A DNA stretch of 64,000 nucleotides from an uncultured Bacteroidales bacterium (GCA_937891975.1 CALAUA010000014.1:366779-430778); one strand, 5' to 3'; positions 8,768-17,638 are shown, numbered from the stretch's first letter. The notes: generated by a model from the sequence alone, not told the origin. Program-made: numbers and translations.

Positions 8768-10879
8768 TTATTGGATTGTTTCACTTGTAGATGGTAGATT
8801 GCTGCGCTGTAGATCGGCTTCGCCTGTAGATGGTAGATCTGCAACCTCCTCCGCTTTCTTCCTGCGTGGGGCGCGTTTCTTTTTGGGTTTCTCCTCCTCG
8901 CCTTTTAGCCTCATCGCCTCATTCGCCTCTATGATTTCGTCTGTACGACTTGCCCAAGGACGAGGCCCTAAGATAGCTTCCACATCATCGGAAGTGATGA
9001 CCTCTTTTTCAATCAACATCTCTGCCAACTTATTGTGTCCTTCAGCATTCTCTTGCAAAATCTTCTTTGCACGTGCCATCTGCTCGGCGATGATAGCACT
9101 GGTTTCGCTGTCAATCACTTCTGCTGTCTTCTCTGAATACGGTTTGGTGATTCCCATGTCGTAGCGACCTGTAGAATCGTAGTAGCTGAGGTTCTTTAGT
9201 TTGTCGGACATACCATAGTATGCTACCATGGCGTATGCCTGTTTGGTAGCACGCTCGAGGTCGTTGAGTGCACCTGTGGAGGTCTGTTGCAGGAACACTT
9301 CCTCTGCAGCACGACCGCCCAATAGCGAACAGAGATTATCCATGATATGCTCTTTGTTGGTCAGTTGTCGCTCCTCTGGCAGATACCATGCAGCACCTAA
9401 CGCCACGCCGCGAGGCACGATGGTCACTTTCACGAGTGGGTTGCCCCAACGCAACAGCCACGAGATAGTGGCGTGTCCTGCCTCGTGATAAGCCACCGAA
9501 CGTTTCTCTTCTTCGGTCATTATCTTGTTCTTGCGTTCTAGACCACCGATGATGCGATCCACTGCATCCATAAAGTCTTGTTTATTGACACTCTTATGGT
9601 CATTACGCGCTGCTATCAATGCCGCCTCGTTGCAGACATTCGCAATGTCTGCACCTGAGAAACCAGGCGTTTGTTTCGCTAAGAAGTTGATGTCCAAGTC
9701 TTTATCTATCTTGATACCTGCTATATGCACACCAAAAATCTCTTTACGCTCTTGCAAATCGGGCAACTCCACATGTATCTGACGGTCAAAACGACCAGCA
9801 CGCAATAGCGCAGCATCCAAGACATCTGCACGGTTGGTGGCTGCCAAGATAATTACACCCGAGTTCGAACCAAAGCCGTCCATCTCGGTAAGTAACTGAT
9901 TCAATGTGGATTCACGCTCATCGTTGCCGCCACCCATCATGTTGTTGCGACCACGAGCACGACCAACAGCATCGATTTCATCGATAAAAATGATAGCAGG
10001 TGCTTTCTCCTTTGCTTGACGGAATAGGTCACGCACACGGCTTGCACCTACGCCCACAAACATCTCCACGAAGTCGCTACCCGACATCGAGAAGAAAGGC
10101 ACATTCGCTTCGCCTGCTACTGCCTTGGCAAGCAATGTCTTACCCGTTCCTGGGGGGCCTACGAGCAGTACACCCTTTGGAATCTTACCGCCCAAGTTGG
10201 TGTATTTGGTAGGGTTCTTGAGGAAAGAGACTATCTCTTCCACTTCTTGTTTTGCGCCTGCCAGACCAGCCACGTCTTTGAAGGTTACTTTGTTTTTCTT
10301 ATCCTTGTCAAACACCTCTGCTTTGGCTTTGCCTACGTTGAAGATACCGCCAGGACCACCACCAGCAGCGTTAGCCATGCCGCGGCTCATCCATACGAAG
10401 AACAATACAATCAGTGCGATAGGCAATATATTCACCAATATCATATACCAGTAGTCGCGCGACTTGGCATAGCTAACATCTATCGCCGCTTTGCCTTTGG
10501 ATTTGCGTTCAACGTTCACATTATCAATGTATTTCGCAAACTCTTCTACGGATGGTACTAATGCTTTCAATTTTCCCTTCACGTCTTCGCCTGCCTCTTG
10601 GTTGCCAAAGACTAAGGCATAACTCTCTGGGCGTATTTTTGCTTCTGCGGTGTTGTCATCGTACACTACTACCGATGCTACAGCATCGTTGTCTATGTAT
10701 GCTGTAAACTTTGTATAACTCAGGTCTTTATCTGCACCATCTTTTCCTCCTACAGGGAAGAAGAATAGTACCATCAGACCTATCATTACTGCATAATACA
10801 ACCATGACCAACGTGAGCGTTTAGGCTGTTGGTTCTTTTTGGGTTGTTGGTTTGGCTGTTTAGGTTTTTGTTCTGCCAT
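8768..10879 (-). CDS. ftsH: ATP-dependent zinc metalloprotease FtsH
   Basis: This is a membrane-anchored AAA+ protease for quality control of membrane and soluble proteins (703 aa). It shows a first transmembrane helix at about 26-43, a periplasmic domain, a second helix at about 143-164, Walker A GPPGTGKT at 241-248, Walker B IIFIDEID at 297-304, the SRH around RAGRFDR, and the zinc site HEAGH at 465-469. The N-terminus is rich in Lys, Gln and Pro. The last ~25 residues contain a direct repeat (DLPST, then NLPST) encoded by a copy of the dispersed hairpin repeat, so the tail is an add-on. It is downstream of rsfS (31 nt), an arrangement I consider usual in Bacteroidales. Confidence 0.97.
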   Translation of the reverse strand: MAEQKPKQPNQQPKKNQQPKRSRWSWLYYAVMIGLMVLFFFPVGGKDGADKDLSYTKFTAYIDNDAVASVVVYDDNTAEAKIRPESYALVFGNQEAGEDVKGKLKALVPSVEEFAKYIDNVNVERKSKGKAAIDVSYAKSRDYWYMILVNILPIALIVLFFVWMSRGMANAAGGGPGGIFNVGKAKAEVFDKDKKNKVTFKDVAGLAGAKQEVEEIVSFLKNPTKYTNLGGKIPKGVLLVGPPGTGKTLLAKAVAGEANVPFFSMSGSDFVEMFVGVGASRVRDLFRQAKEKAPAIIFIDEIDAVGRARGRNNMMGGGNDERESTLNQLLTEMDGFGSNSGVIILAATNRADVLDAALLRAGRFDRQIHVELPDLQERKEIFGVHIAGIKIDKDLDINFLAKQTPGFSGADIANVCNEAALIAARNDHKSVNKQDFMDAVDRIIGGLERKNKIMTEEEKRSVAYHEAGHATISWLLRWGNPLVKVTIVPRGVALGAAWYLPEERQLTNKEHIMDNLCSLLGGRAAEEVFLQQTSTGALNDLERATKQAYAMVAYYGMSDKLKNLSYYDSTGRYDMGITKPYSEKTAEVIDSETSAIIAEQMARAKKILQENAEGHNKLAEMLIEKEVITSDDVEAILGPRPWASRTDEIIEANEAMRLKGEEEKPKKKRAPRRKKAEEVADLPSTGEADLQRSNLPSTSETIQ
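8786..8839. repeat. Dispersed hairpin repeat inside the ftsH 3' end
   Basis: Units TGTAGATGGTAGAT alternate with mini-hairpins GC-tgc-GC and GGC-ttc-GCC. On the coding strand it yields LPSTGEADLQRSNLPST. The same words recur within lpxB near 50,020-50,060. Confidence 0.7.
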
Positions 10880-10910
10880 ATTACTCTAATTCAAAATTTT
10901 TAATTCAAAA

Positions 10911-11276
10911 TTACACATCCGCAATCTCCGTAATCTTTCCATCTGCCCACAGATGTTCGATATCGTAGTAGGCGCGTGGTTCACGCTGCATGATATGTAC
11001 AAATATCGTACCATAATCCATTGCTATCCACTCTGCGTTATCTCTGCCGTCCACTGCTAATGGGTGCACATGTGTTTGTGTGCGTACAAAGCTATCCACT
11101 TCATCTGCGATAGCCACTACTTGCACATTTGAGCCGCCTTCAGCAATAATAAAATACTCGGCTGGCGCCTCTTTTAGTTTGCGCAAATCTACAGTTACAA
11201 TGCGTTGTCCCTTACGATTTTGAATTCCCTCTACAATCGTTTCTACTAATTTCTTTGTCGATACTTCTTTTTTCAT
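10911..11276 (-). CDS. rsfS: Ribosome silencing factor RsfS
   Basis: This 121-aa protein of the RsfS/Iojap family binds ribosomal protein L14 and blocks subunit joining in slow growth. The conserved core is visible: VTVDLRKLKEAPAEYFIIAEG, then AEWIAMDYGTIFVHIM and a C-terminal YYDIEHLW. I chose ATG 11276 (MKKEVSTKKL), which fits the family; the frame stays open 35 codons upstream, but those residues are Lys/Arg/Asn-rich and unlike the family. A promoter lies at 11407-11437, so the leader is about 125 nt. ftsH and an M16 peptidase follow in the same direction. Confidence 0.93.
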   Translation of the reverse strand: MKKEVSTKKLVETIVEGIQNRKGQRIVTVDLRKLKEAPAEYFIIAEGGSNVQVVAIADEVDSFVRTQTHVHPLAVDGRDNAEWIAMDYGTIFVHIMQREPRAYYDIEHLWADGKITEIADV

Positions 11277-11406
11277 TATGATTATATTTCTATTTCTCTT
11301 GTTTTTATACTCTTTCTTTTTTCCGTTTTCTCCTTTCCTGCAAATTCCTTGCCAAAACCTACTCATCTGCCATTTTGGCACATTTCCGCAAATTATTAAG
11401 AAAGTG

Positions 11407-11437
11407 CAAAGATACTACAAAATTTGCAAATGTGCAA
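11407..11437 (-). promoter_or_regulatory. Promoter of rsfS-ftsH
   Basis: On the minus strand TTG (11437-11435) and TATCTTTG (11414-11407) are 20 nt apart. Confidence 0.75.
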
Positions 11438-11484
11438 GAAAATAACGATTTTTTCGCTATTTTGTGGATAATGGACACTCATGA

Positions 11485-11532
11485 GGGCTATGGGACGGCG
11501 TGCCTCCTATTGGCTATGGGACGCGTGATTCT
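11485..11532. repeat. Dispersed hairpin repeat copy
   Basis: On the minus strand the words CCCATAGCC and AATAGGAGGCACGCCGTCC appear. The mini-hairpin is GGC-ac-GCC. The divergent rsfS/udk intergenic region 11277-11868 holds this, a tandem repeat, two more copies and two promoters; no gene is supported there. Confidence 0.55.
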
Positions 11533-11552
11533 ACGGTGAAGGTGGCTAAATG

Positions 11553-11606
11553 TTACGTTTATCCTACGTATATCCTACGTATATCTTACGTATATCCTAC
11601 GTAAAT
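11553..11606. repeat. 12-bp tandem repeat
   Basis: About 4.5 copies of a 12-bp unit (TATATCCTACG-type), each containing the palindrome TACGTA. No coding potential. Confidence 0.85.
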
Positions 11607-11676
11607 AGTACATAATAGGTAAGAGATTGATAGGTTCTCCTCTGCCTCTAAACAAGTCGGGTGGCTTCCTTTCATT

Positions 11677-11735
11677 ACCCCATAGCCCACAAGGCGTCCC
11701 ATATCCAATAGGCGGCACACCGTCCCTTATCCCGA
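11677..11735. repeat. Dispersed hairpin repeat, two units
   Basis: CCCATAGCCCACAAGGCGTCC is followed by a second unit built as CCAATAGG, GCGGCACACCG, TCC. Stems are GCC/GGC and CGG/CCG. Confidence 0.65.
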
Positions 11736-11761
11736 AAATAACGATTTATTCGCTCTTTTGC

Positions 11762-11792
11762 TTGCGCATATGCATTTTTTTTACTACCTTTG
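11762..11792 (+). promoter_or_regulatory. Promoter of udk
   Basis: TTG at 11762-11764 and TACCTTTG at 11785-11792, 20 nt apart. Confidence 0.8.
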
Positions 11793-11810
11793 CACCCGAT
11801 ATTAAACAAT

Positions 11811-11860
11811 GGACTCCTATAGCGAAGCGTCCTATAGCTCGCAGGGCGTCCTATAACCAA
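11811..11860. repeat. Dispersed hairpin repeat forming the udk 5' leader
   Basis: Two units lie in series (TATAGCGAAGCGTCC and TATAGCTCGCAGGGCGTCC), the second with a GCTC/GGGC stem. They occupy most of the mRNA leader and end about 9 nt before the ATG, so they could affect translation initiation. Confidence 0.7.
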
Positions 11861-11868
11861 CAACGAAT

Positions 11869-12495
11869 ATGTTTATCATCGGCATTGCAGGCGGTACCGG
11901 TTCAGGAAAAACAACCGTGGTACGTAAACTTCTAGAGCGTCTCCCCAAGGGAGAAGTCGTAGTCATTCCACAAGACTCGTATTACAAGGATAGTAGTCAC
12001 GTACCTGTAGAGGAACGTCAGAATATCAATTTCGACCACCCCGATGCCTTTGAGTGGCCTTTGCTCGCAAAGCATATTGAGCAACTCAAAAAAGGGCAAG
12101 CCGTGGAGCAACCTATCTACGATTATATCACTTCCTCTCGCCTCAATGAAACGGTACATGTTGAGCCAAAGGAAATCATTATCGTTGAGGGAATTATGGC
12201 GCTCCGCGACTACCATCTTCGCCAGCAGATGGACCTCAAGATTTTCGTAGATGCTGATGCCGACGACCGTCTGATTCGCGTAGCTCAACGCGATATCGTT
12301 GAGCGCGGACGCACGATTGAAGCAGTGATGGAGCGTTACCAACGCGTACTCAAGCCTATGCACGAGCAGTTCATAGAGACATGTAAACGCTATGCCGATG
12401 TGATCATTCCACAAGGTGGACACAACAACGCTGCTATCAATATGCTTGTCAAATTTATCAAACAAGAACTCAAAGAAAAGGCACATAACCAATAG
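11869..12495 (+). CDS. udk: Uridine kinase
   Basis: The enzyme phosphorylates uridine or cytidine for pyrimidine salvage in the cytoplasm (208 aa, normal length). The P-loop GGTGSGKTT is at residues 8-16, followed by IPQDSYYKD and the Asp-rich IFVDADADDRLIRVAQRD region seen in uridine kinases. Its own promoter lies about 75 nt upstream. The leader between promoter and ATG consists mostly of a dispersed hairpin repeat, and another copy begins at its stop codon (the last codons HNQ-stop lie in repeat words). Two chromate transporter genes follow. Confidence 0.95.
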   Translation: MFIIGIAGGTGSGKTTVVRKLLERLPKGEVVVIPQDSYYKDSSHVPVEERQNINFDHPDAFEWPLLAKHIEQLKKGQAVEQPIYDYITSSRLNETVHVEPKEIIIVEGIMALRDYHLRQQMDLKIFVDADADDRLIRVAQRDIVERGRTIEAVMERYQRVLKPMHEQFIETCKRYADVIIPQGGHNNAAINMLVKFIKQELKEKAHNQ

Positions 12496-12543
12496 CCAAT
12501 AGCCCGCAGGGTGTCCAATAGGTGGAACGCCTTCCAATTACCA
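12493..12543. repeat. Dispersed hairpin repeat, two units
   Basis: CCAATAGCCCGCAGGGTGTCC and AATAGGTGGAACGCCTTCC follow each other. Stems are GCCC/GGGT and GGTG/CGCC, both with G-T wobbles. It fills the udk-chrA gap and ends two bases before the next start. Confidence 0.7.
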
Positions 12544-12544
12544 A

Positions 12545-13087
12545 ATGTTATACCTTCAACTCTTTTGGACTTATCTCAAGATTGGTACTTTCACCATTGG
12601 TGGAGGCTATGTAATGCTGTCCATGATAGAGCGTGAGATTGTGGTTCGCAAAGGTTGGATTGATCGAGAGGAATTCATGAATATGATTGCTTTAGCGCAA
12701 GCAGCGCCTGGACTTATTGCGGTGAATTCGGCTATTTTTATAGGTTGGCGCATTGGCGGTTGGCGTGGTGTGATTGCTACGGTATTGGGTGCGGTACTCC
12801 CATCTTTCCTCATCATCTTAGCAATAGCCATGGTCTTCCAGAATTACAAAGACTTACCTGCAGTGGAGGCTGTGTTCAAGGGTATTCGTCCTGCTGTAGT
12901 GGCACTGATAGCTGCGCCACTGATTAGTATGGCAAGTAGCGCAAAAATCACGTGGGCGACCGCCATCATACCCATCGCGGGCGCACTACTGATATGGCTC
13001 GGAGGGCTATCACCTGTATGGATTATTTTGGTCACAGTATTGGCAACATTGCTCTACACGTGGCTGAAAGAAAGGAGGAAGAAATGA
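12545..13087 (+). CDS. chrA: Chromate transporter half-protein (first)
   Basis: This 180-aa inner membrane protein is one half of a split CHR family transporter. It starts with the typical LQLFWTYLKIGTFTIGGGYVM segment and has WIDREEFMNMIALAQAAPGLIAVN, the family motif. Four or five hydrophobic segments follow. The next gene starts within its stop codon (ATGA overlap), so the two halves are translationally coupled and probably form a heterodimer. The family exports chromate, but in gut-type anaerobes the natural anion may differ. Confidence 0.9.
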   Translation: MLYLQLFWTYLKIGTFTIGGGYVMLSMIEREIVVRKGWIDREEFMNMIALAQAAPGLIAVNSAIFIGWRIGGWRGVIATVLGAVLPSFLIILAIAMVFQNYKDLPAVEAVFKGIRPAVVALIAAPLISMASSAKITWATAIIPIAGALLIWLGGLSPVWIILVTVLATLLYTWLKERRKK

Positions 13088-13716
13088 TTTATCTGCAATT
13101 ATTTTTTAGTTTTCTGAAGATAGGTCTCTTTGGTTTTGGTGGTGGATTGGCGATATTTTCGTTGATTCAACACGAGATAGAGGTGCATGGTTGGATGACG
13201 CAAGAGGAGTTTGTAGATATCCTTGCAGTGAGTCAAGTCACTCCAGGACCTATTGGAATCAACTGTGCTACTTATGTTGGTTATACTGCCACAGGCAGTG
13301 TGTGGGGGAGTTTGCTAGCTACTATCGCCATCATTATTCCTAGTCTAATTATAATGCTATCTATTTGCAAGGTGTATTTTGTGATAAGTACCCGATTTCA
13401 ACACAATATTTACTTCAATCGTACTATGCACATGTTGCGTTTGTCGGTATTGGGTATGATTGGTGCGGCGGCCCTATTGCTTATGAAGCCAATAGGGCAA
13501 CCATCTGTCAGCTTTATTGACTGGCGAAGTTGGACAATCTTTGCAATAGTCTGCTTGTTCACAGTCTTGCCAATGTTCTTCAAAAAGCCCGATTCCAACG
13601 ATAAAAATGCACAAAAAAAGAGTGCCGCTTTTCTCAAGTCAGCACTCAGTCTCCTCTCTCACCCAATCATCTTGATTATCTTAGCGGGTGTAGCAGGCTT
13701 TCTAATTTACCGATAA
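13084..13716 (+). CDS. chrA: Chromate transporter half-protein (second)
   Basis: This is the second half of the split CHR pair (210 aa). ATG 13084 is chosen because it restores the family N-terminus (MIYLQLFFSFLKIGLFGFGG) and overlaps the preceding stop; the frame is open further upstream but not CHR-like there. The motif WMTQEEFVDILAVSQVTPGPIGIN is conserved. A hydrophilic stretch (KKPDSNDKNAQKK) separates the last two hydrophobic segments. It is convergent with rpoD, and both stop codons lie in one small palindrome. Confidence 0.9.
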   Translation: MIYLQLFFSFLKIGLFGFGGGLAIFSLIQHEIEVHGWMTQEEFVDILAVSQVTPGPIGINCATYVGYTATGSVWGSLLATIAIIIPSLIIMLSICKVYFVISTRFQHNIYFNRTMHMLRLSVLGMIGAAALLLMKPIGQPSVSFIDWRSWTIFAIVCLFTVLPMFFKKPDSNDKNAQKKSAAFLKSALSLLSHPIILIILAGVAGFLIYR

Positions 13717-13728
13717 CAATCTGTTATC
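13712..13728. terminator. Small hairpin containing both convergent stop codons
   Basis: GATAACA-atc-TGTTATC contains the chrA stop (+) and the rpoD stop (-). There is no T tract, so terminator function is uncertain. Confidence 0.35.
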
Positions 13729-14584
13729 CGAGATAAGTCTTCAAAATACTACTTTGTGGATTATGCTTCAATTTTTTGATGGCTTTCTCCTTGATTTGTC
13801 GAACACGCTCACGAGTTAAGTTGAGTTCGATACCTATTTCCTCCAACGTCTTCTCTGGCACACCAATACCGAAGAAGTTTCGGAGGATATCAGCCTCACG
13901 AGGATGTAGTTGCTCTAACGCGCGGTCAATCTCACGTGATAGCGATTCATTAATCAGTCTGTGATCTGCATTGGGAGAATCTTCATTCACCATCACATCA
14001 ATCAAACTGTTTTCTTCGCCTTCCACAAAAGGAGCATCCACACTCACTTGACGTCCAGACATCTTGAGAGTATCTGCAATCTTGTCAACGGGCAAATCCA
14101 TAATCTCTGCCAGTTCTTCTGCACTAGGCTTACGCTCGTGTTCCTGTTCGAAACGTTGATAAGCTTTGTTGATTTTGTTGAGCAAGCCAGATTGGTTTAG
14201 TGGCAAGCGCACGATACGTGCTTGCTCTGCAAGGGCTTGTAGGATGGATTGACGAATCCACCATACGGCGTATGAGATGAACTTGAAGCCACGTGTCTCA
14301 TCGAATTTTTCTGCTGCTTTGATAAGCCCAAGGTTGCCTTCGTCAATCAAGTCAGGAAGACTAAGTCCTTGATTTTGATACTGTTTTGCCACAGAGACAA
14401 CGAAGCGTAAGTTGGCGCGTGTTAATTCCTCAAGGGCAGCTCTATCGCCATTGCGGATACGACCAGCCAATTCCACCTCACGGTCAACCGAAATAAGAGC
14501 TTCGCGACCTATCTCTTGAAGATACTTGTCAAGCGAAGCCGACTCACGGTTAGTAATGGATTTTGTAATCTTTAACTGACGCAT
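13724..14584 (-). CDS. rpoD: Primary sigma factor RpoD (Bacteroidetes short type)
   Basis: This 286-aa sigma-70 protein has the size of the Bacteroidetes housekeeping sigma factor, which lacks the long region 1.1. Region 1.2 (ASLDKYLQEIGREALIS), region 2 (LRFVVSVAKQYQNQGLSLPD, FDETRGFKFISYAVWWIRQS), region 3 and region 4 with a C-terminal HTH (LEEIGIELNLTRERVRQIKEKA) are visible. The -33/-7 promoters mapped in this window are its expected targets. It follows tRNA-Arg on the same strand, and no promoter was seen between them, so it may be read through the tRNA transcript. Confidence 0.96.
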   Translation of the reverse strand: MRQLKITKSITNRESASLDKYLQEIGREALISVDREVELAGRIRNGDRAALEELTRANLRFVVSVAKQYQNQGLSLPDLIDEGNLGLIKAAEKFDETRGFKFISYAVWWIRQSILQALAEQARIVRLPLNQSGLLNKINKAYQRFEQEHERKPSAEELAEIMDLPVDKIADTLKMSGRQVSVDAPFVEGEENSLIDVMVNEDSPNADHRLINESLSREIDRALEQLHPREADILRNFFGIGVPEKTLEEIGIELNLTRERVRQIKEKAIKKLKHNPQSSILKTYLG

Positions 14585-14664
14585 GTGTACAGTTAACTTT
14601 TAATAATTAATGGTTAATAATGAAAAGCAATCATAATCCTTAATTCAAAACTATCACTGCTTTG

Positions 14665-14738
14665 TGATCCGGTCGGGATTCGAACCCGAGACCCACAGCT
14701 TAGAAGGCTGTTGCTCTATCCAGCTGAGCTACCAGACC
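14665..14738 (-). tRNA. tRNA-Arg (anticodon TCT)
   Basis: This is a 74-nt cloverleaf. The acceptor stem GGTCTGG pairs with CCGGATC (two G-T pairs) and the discriminator is A. The D arm is GCTCAGCTGGATAGAGC, the anticodon stem is CAGCC/GGCTG-like with loop CTTCTAA, and the T arm is CGGGTTCGAATCCCG. CCA is not encoded. It reads AGA codons. Confidence 0.96.
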
Positions 14739-14910
14739 CTCGCGTTCGGCAATCTCGCGCTATGACTGTCGCTCTGCGATATTGGGCGATCGATGCCTTC
14801 GCTCTTAACCCAAACTCGCGAAGTTTGGGTTAGTTTTTACATTGTTTTCAATGTTTACACACGAGAAATTACCCGTGTAGGCACACAAAATAGTGCCTAC
14901 AAAGGCAATT
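14739..14910 (-). ncRNA. Hairpin-rich 5' leader of the tRNA-Arg transcript
   Basis: Between the promoter at 14917-14947 and the tRNA lie two perfect hairpins: GTAGGCAC/GTGCCTAC (14877-14900), and AACCCAAACT/AGTTTGGGTT with loop CGCGA (about 14808-14832). Near the tRNA the strand is rich in TCGC-type words like those in the dispersed repeats. It may be only a processed leader; a stable small RNA is possible. Confidence 0.35.
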
Positions 14911-14916
14911 TGGGCA

Positions 14917-14947
14917 CAAAAGTACTGCTTTTTTAGGACTTATGCAA
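14917..14947 (-). promoter_or_regulatory. Promoter of tRNA-Arg (and probably rpoD)
   Basis: TTG (14947-14945) and TACTTTTG (14924-14917) on the minus strand, 20 nt apart. Confidence 0.7.
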
Positions 14948-14974
14948 ATTTTTTGACAAAAATCTGCAATTTTT

Positions 14975-15289
14975 TTACAAAAGTTGATCAAAAAGCTTTT
15001 GCAAGTCAGGCTTGCGAATAGCACCCACTTGACGGTGAACCAACTCCCCTCCCTTAAAGAATAAGATGGTTGGAATGTTCATAATACCGTATGCAGCACA
15101 TGTCTCATCGTTGTCATCTACGTTTACTTTGCCTACGATGATACGATCTGCATACTCCTCTGCCAATTCATCAATGATTGGAGATATCATCTTACATGGA
15201 CCACACCATGGTGCCCAAAAATCTACTACGAGGGGCTTACCCTCTGCTAACAACTCTTGAAAGTTAGCATCTGTAATCTCTTTTGCCAT
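14975..15289 (-). CDS. trxA: Thioredoxin
   Basis: This is a cytoplasmic disulfide reductase of 104 aa, the normal length. The active site WCGPC is at residues 28-32 inside VVDFWAPWCGPCKMISP. The conserved cis-proline is in the segment MNIPTILFFKGG. It starts 5 nt after the ClpC-type gene on the same strand, so the two probably share a transcript, which would link redox and protein quality control. Confidence 0.96.
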   Translation of the reverse strand: MAKEITDANFQELLAEGKPLVVDFWAPWCGPCKMISPIIDELAEEYADRIIVGKVNVDDNDETCAAYGIMNIPTILFFKGGELVHRQVGAIRKPDLQKLFDQLL

Positions 15290-15294
15290 AATTG

Positions 15295-17622
15295 TTATAT
15301 TTTTATCTTTTTATTTTCAATCTTTCCTTCCAGTAGCATATCTGTAATCGAATCCTCTATGATTGTTTGTATAGCACGCTTCAATGGGCGAGCTCCATAC
15401 TTACTATCTTGTGCACTCTCCAAAATACGTTGTTTAGTCTTCTTTGTTAGGTACAGAGTGTATCCCATGGCAGCTAAACGTTGTTTTAAGGGGCGTAATT
15501 CAAGCGTCAAAATCTGTGCCAGAGCTTCATCGCTAAGAGGATGAAATACTGCTATATTATCCAATCGGTTGACAAATTCAGGTGGGAAGGTGCGGTTCAA
15601 TGCCTTTGTCAGTATGTATTCCGACTGCTGCTCATCCATCTCATGGGAGCCAAATCCTATGCCCGTACCAAAATCATTCAACTGACGTGTTCCTACATTG
15701 CTAGTCATAATGATAATGGTGTTACGGAAATCCACCACGCGACCCTGACGGTCTGTCAGGCGACCTTCATCCATGATTTGTAGTAGGACATTAAATATGT
15801 CAGCATGAGCTTTCTCTATCTCATCAAATAGGACAATAGAATAGGGCTTACGGCGTACTGCTTCGGTTAATTTTCCACCTTCTTCATGAGCGATATATCC
15901 TGGGGGAGCACCCACTAGCAAACTAACTGTATGCTTCTCTATAAATTCCGACATGTCGAAACGTATAATCGCATCACGACTTCCGAACATCTCTTCTGCT
16001 AAGCATTGTGCCAAATGTGTCTTGCCCACACCAGTAGGACCTAACAAAAAGAATGACCCAATTGGCTTATTTTGGTTACGTAATCCCATACGCGAACGCT
16101 GAATAGCTTTGACAATAGTGTCAATGGCCTTATCTTGTCCAATCACGCGTTGCTTGATAATATCACCCATCTTACGCAAGCGTTCGCCTTCTGCTTGGGC
16201 GACTCGTTGTACGGGCACTCCTGACATACGACTAACCACAAATGCCACATCCGCCTCTGTCACTATTTCAACCTTATCGGGATTCCACAAACATCTTTGA
16301 TTTTTTTGGAGAACGGAAGCATCGTGTGCCTTATCAATAACGCTATTATTGATCTTTGCGCGCGATTGCCGAACGTGAGCTCCTGCTTCATCCATGGCAT
16401 CAATTGCTTTGTCTGGGAAGAAACGATCGGTGATATATCGATCAGTCAACTGGACGCATGCGTGCAATGCCTCCTCTGCATATTGCACATGGTGAAAAGC
16501 ACCATATACTTCGCTAATGCGTGTGAGTATAGTATAAGTTTCTTCGCTAGAAGTAGGTTGTACCATCACTTTCTGGAAACGACGTTCCAATGCACCATCT
16601 TTTTCAATGGATTTGCGATACTCGCTAATCGTGGTAGCACCTATACATTGTACTTCTCCACGCGCTAAAGCAGGTTTCAATATATTTGCCGCGTCCAACG
16701 AACCTTGTGCATTACCTGCACCCATAATCGTATGAATTTCATCTACAAATAGGATTATTTCTGGGTGCTTGTGCAGTTCGTTGATAACCGACTTCATACG
16801 TTCTTCAAACTGTCCTCGATAGGTGGTTCCTGCCACCATCGAAGCAATATCTAGGGATACGATTCGCTTACCTGCTAAGGCACTAGCTTCGCCATTCTCA
16901 ATACGCAATGCCAATCCTTCTACAATAGCTGACTTACCAACACCAGGCTCGCCTATCAGTATAGGATTATTCTTCTTCCTACGAGATAGTATCTGTACTA
17001 CACGTTCAATTTCTGCTTGACGTCCAATCACAGGGTCTAATTCTCCATCATGGGCTTGGGCGGTCAAATCTCTACCATATTTATCCAGTGCAGGTGTGCC
17101 ATTCTTATTGGTCTTAGTTCTTGTCTCCTGACTCTTGGCTCCCCATTCAAAGGGTTGTTCACCTGCAAATTCTGACTCCAGATGATTACCATCTTGAGGC
17201 AATGCTTGTGGTTTAGGATATAATTGCTCAATGCGCTCATAATCGATACCAAACTGTTGCTCTATAAACATGGCAGGATAGTTTACACGCTCTCGTAATA
17301 TGGCGAGCAGTAGATGTGCCGACCCACATTCATCCGCATGATATAGTTTGGTCTCTATTAGCATTAGTCGCAGGATGCGTTCACTCGCACGCGACATCTT
17401 TGTATTTTGGCTCGTCGCACTTTGCATCAATCGTTCGTCAATCGAACGTTTCAGTTCTACAGGATTTAATCCTGCTTGCATGAGAAGTTCAAAAGCCTTC
17501 CCTTCTGCCAAACGCAGAATGCCCAACATCAAGTGATCAGGCAGTATCTCGTTGTTGCCTAATCGTTGTGCTTCTTGCTGAGCGTAAAGCAATATTGTAT
17601 GTAGGTTATTTGTTTGTTGCAT
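15295..17622 (-). CDS. clpC: ClpC/ClpA-type AAA+ unfoldase
   Basis: This is a double-ring Hsp100 ATPase that unfolds substrates for ClpP (775 aa). An N-terminal Clp repeat domain (1-140) is followed by the first ATPase module with Walker A GEPGVGKS at 224-231 and Walker B LFVDEIH. The second module has GPTGVGKT at 528-535 and VLFDEIEKAH. The segment between the modules (about 411-460) is short, without the ~70-residue coiled middle domain and UVR motif of classical ClpC, so it is ClpA-like in that respect. The start codon follows a TTTAGA..ATTAGA leader that also contains the porin stop. trxA follows after 5 nt. Confidence 0.92.
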   Translation of the reverse strand: MQQTNNLHTILLYAQQEAQRLGNNEILPDHLMLGILRLAEGKAFELLMQAGLNPVELKRSIDERLMQSATSQNTKMSRASERILRLMLIETKLYHADECGSAHLLLAILRERVNYPAMFIEQQFGIDYERIEQLYPKPQALPQDGNHLESEFAGEQPFEWGAKSQETRTKTNKNGTPALDKYGRDLTAQAHDGELDPVIGRQAEIERVVQILSRRKKNNPILIGEPGVGKSAIVEGLALRIENGEASALAGKRIVSLDIASMVAGTTYRGQFEERMKSVINELHKHPEIILFVDEIHTIMGAGNAQGSLDAANILKPALARGEVQCIGATTISEYRKSIEKDGALERRFQKVMVQPTSSEETYTILTRISEVYGAFHHVQYAEEALHACVQLTDRYITDRFFPDKAIDAMDEAGAHVRQSRAKINNSVIDKAHDASVLQKNQRCLWNPDKVEIVTEADVAFVVSRMSGVPVQRVAQAEGERLRKMGDIIKQRVIGQDKAIDTIVKAIQRSRMGLRNQNKPIGSFFLLGPTGVGKTHLAQCLAEEMFGSRDAIIRFDMSEFIEKHTVSLLVGAPPGYIAHEEGGKLTEAVRRKPYSIVLFDEIEKAHADIFNVLLQIMDEGRLTDRQGRVVDFRNTIIIMTSNVGTRQLNDFGTGIGFGSHEMDEQQSEYILTKALNRTFPPEFVNRLDNIAVFHPLSDEALAQILTLELRPLKQRLAAMGYTLYLTKKTKQRILESAQDSKYGARPLKRAIQTIIEDSITDMLLEGKIENKKIKI

Positions 17623-17638
17623 TTTTCTAATTTCTAAA

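Noticed and set aside
11627..11935. Open frame of 102 codons before udk
   Set aside because: It runs through the repeats and the udk promoter into the udk gene; composition is non-protein-like.
12545..13716. Frameshifted single chromate transporter gene
   Set aside because: Both halves have their own start and full family N-terminus with an ATGA overlap; short-chain CHR pairs are a known natural form.
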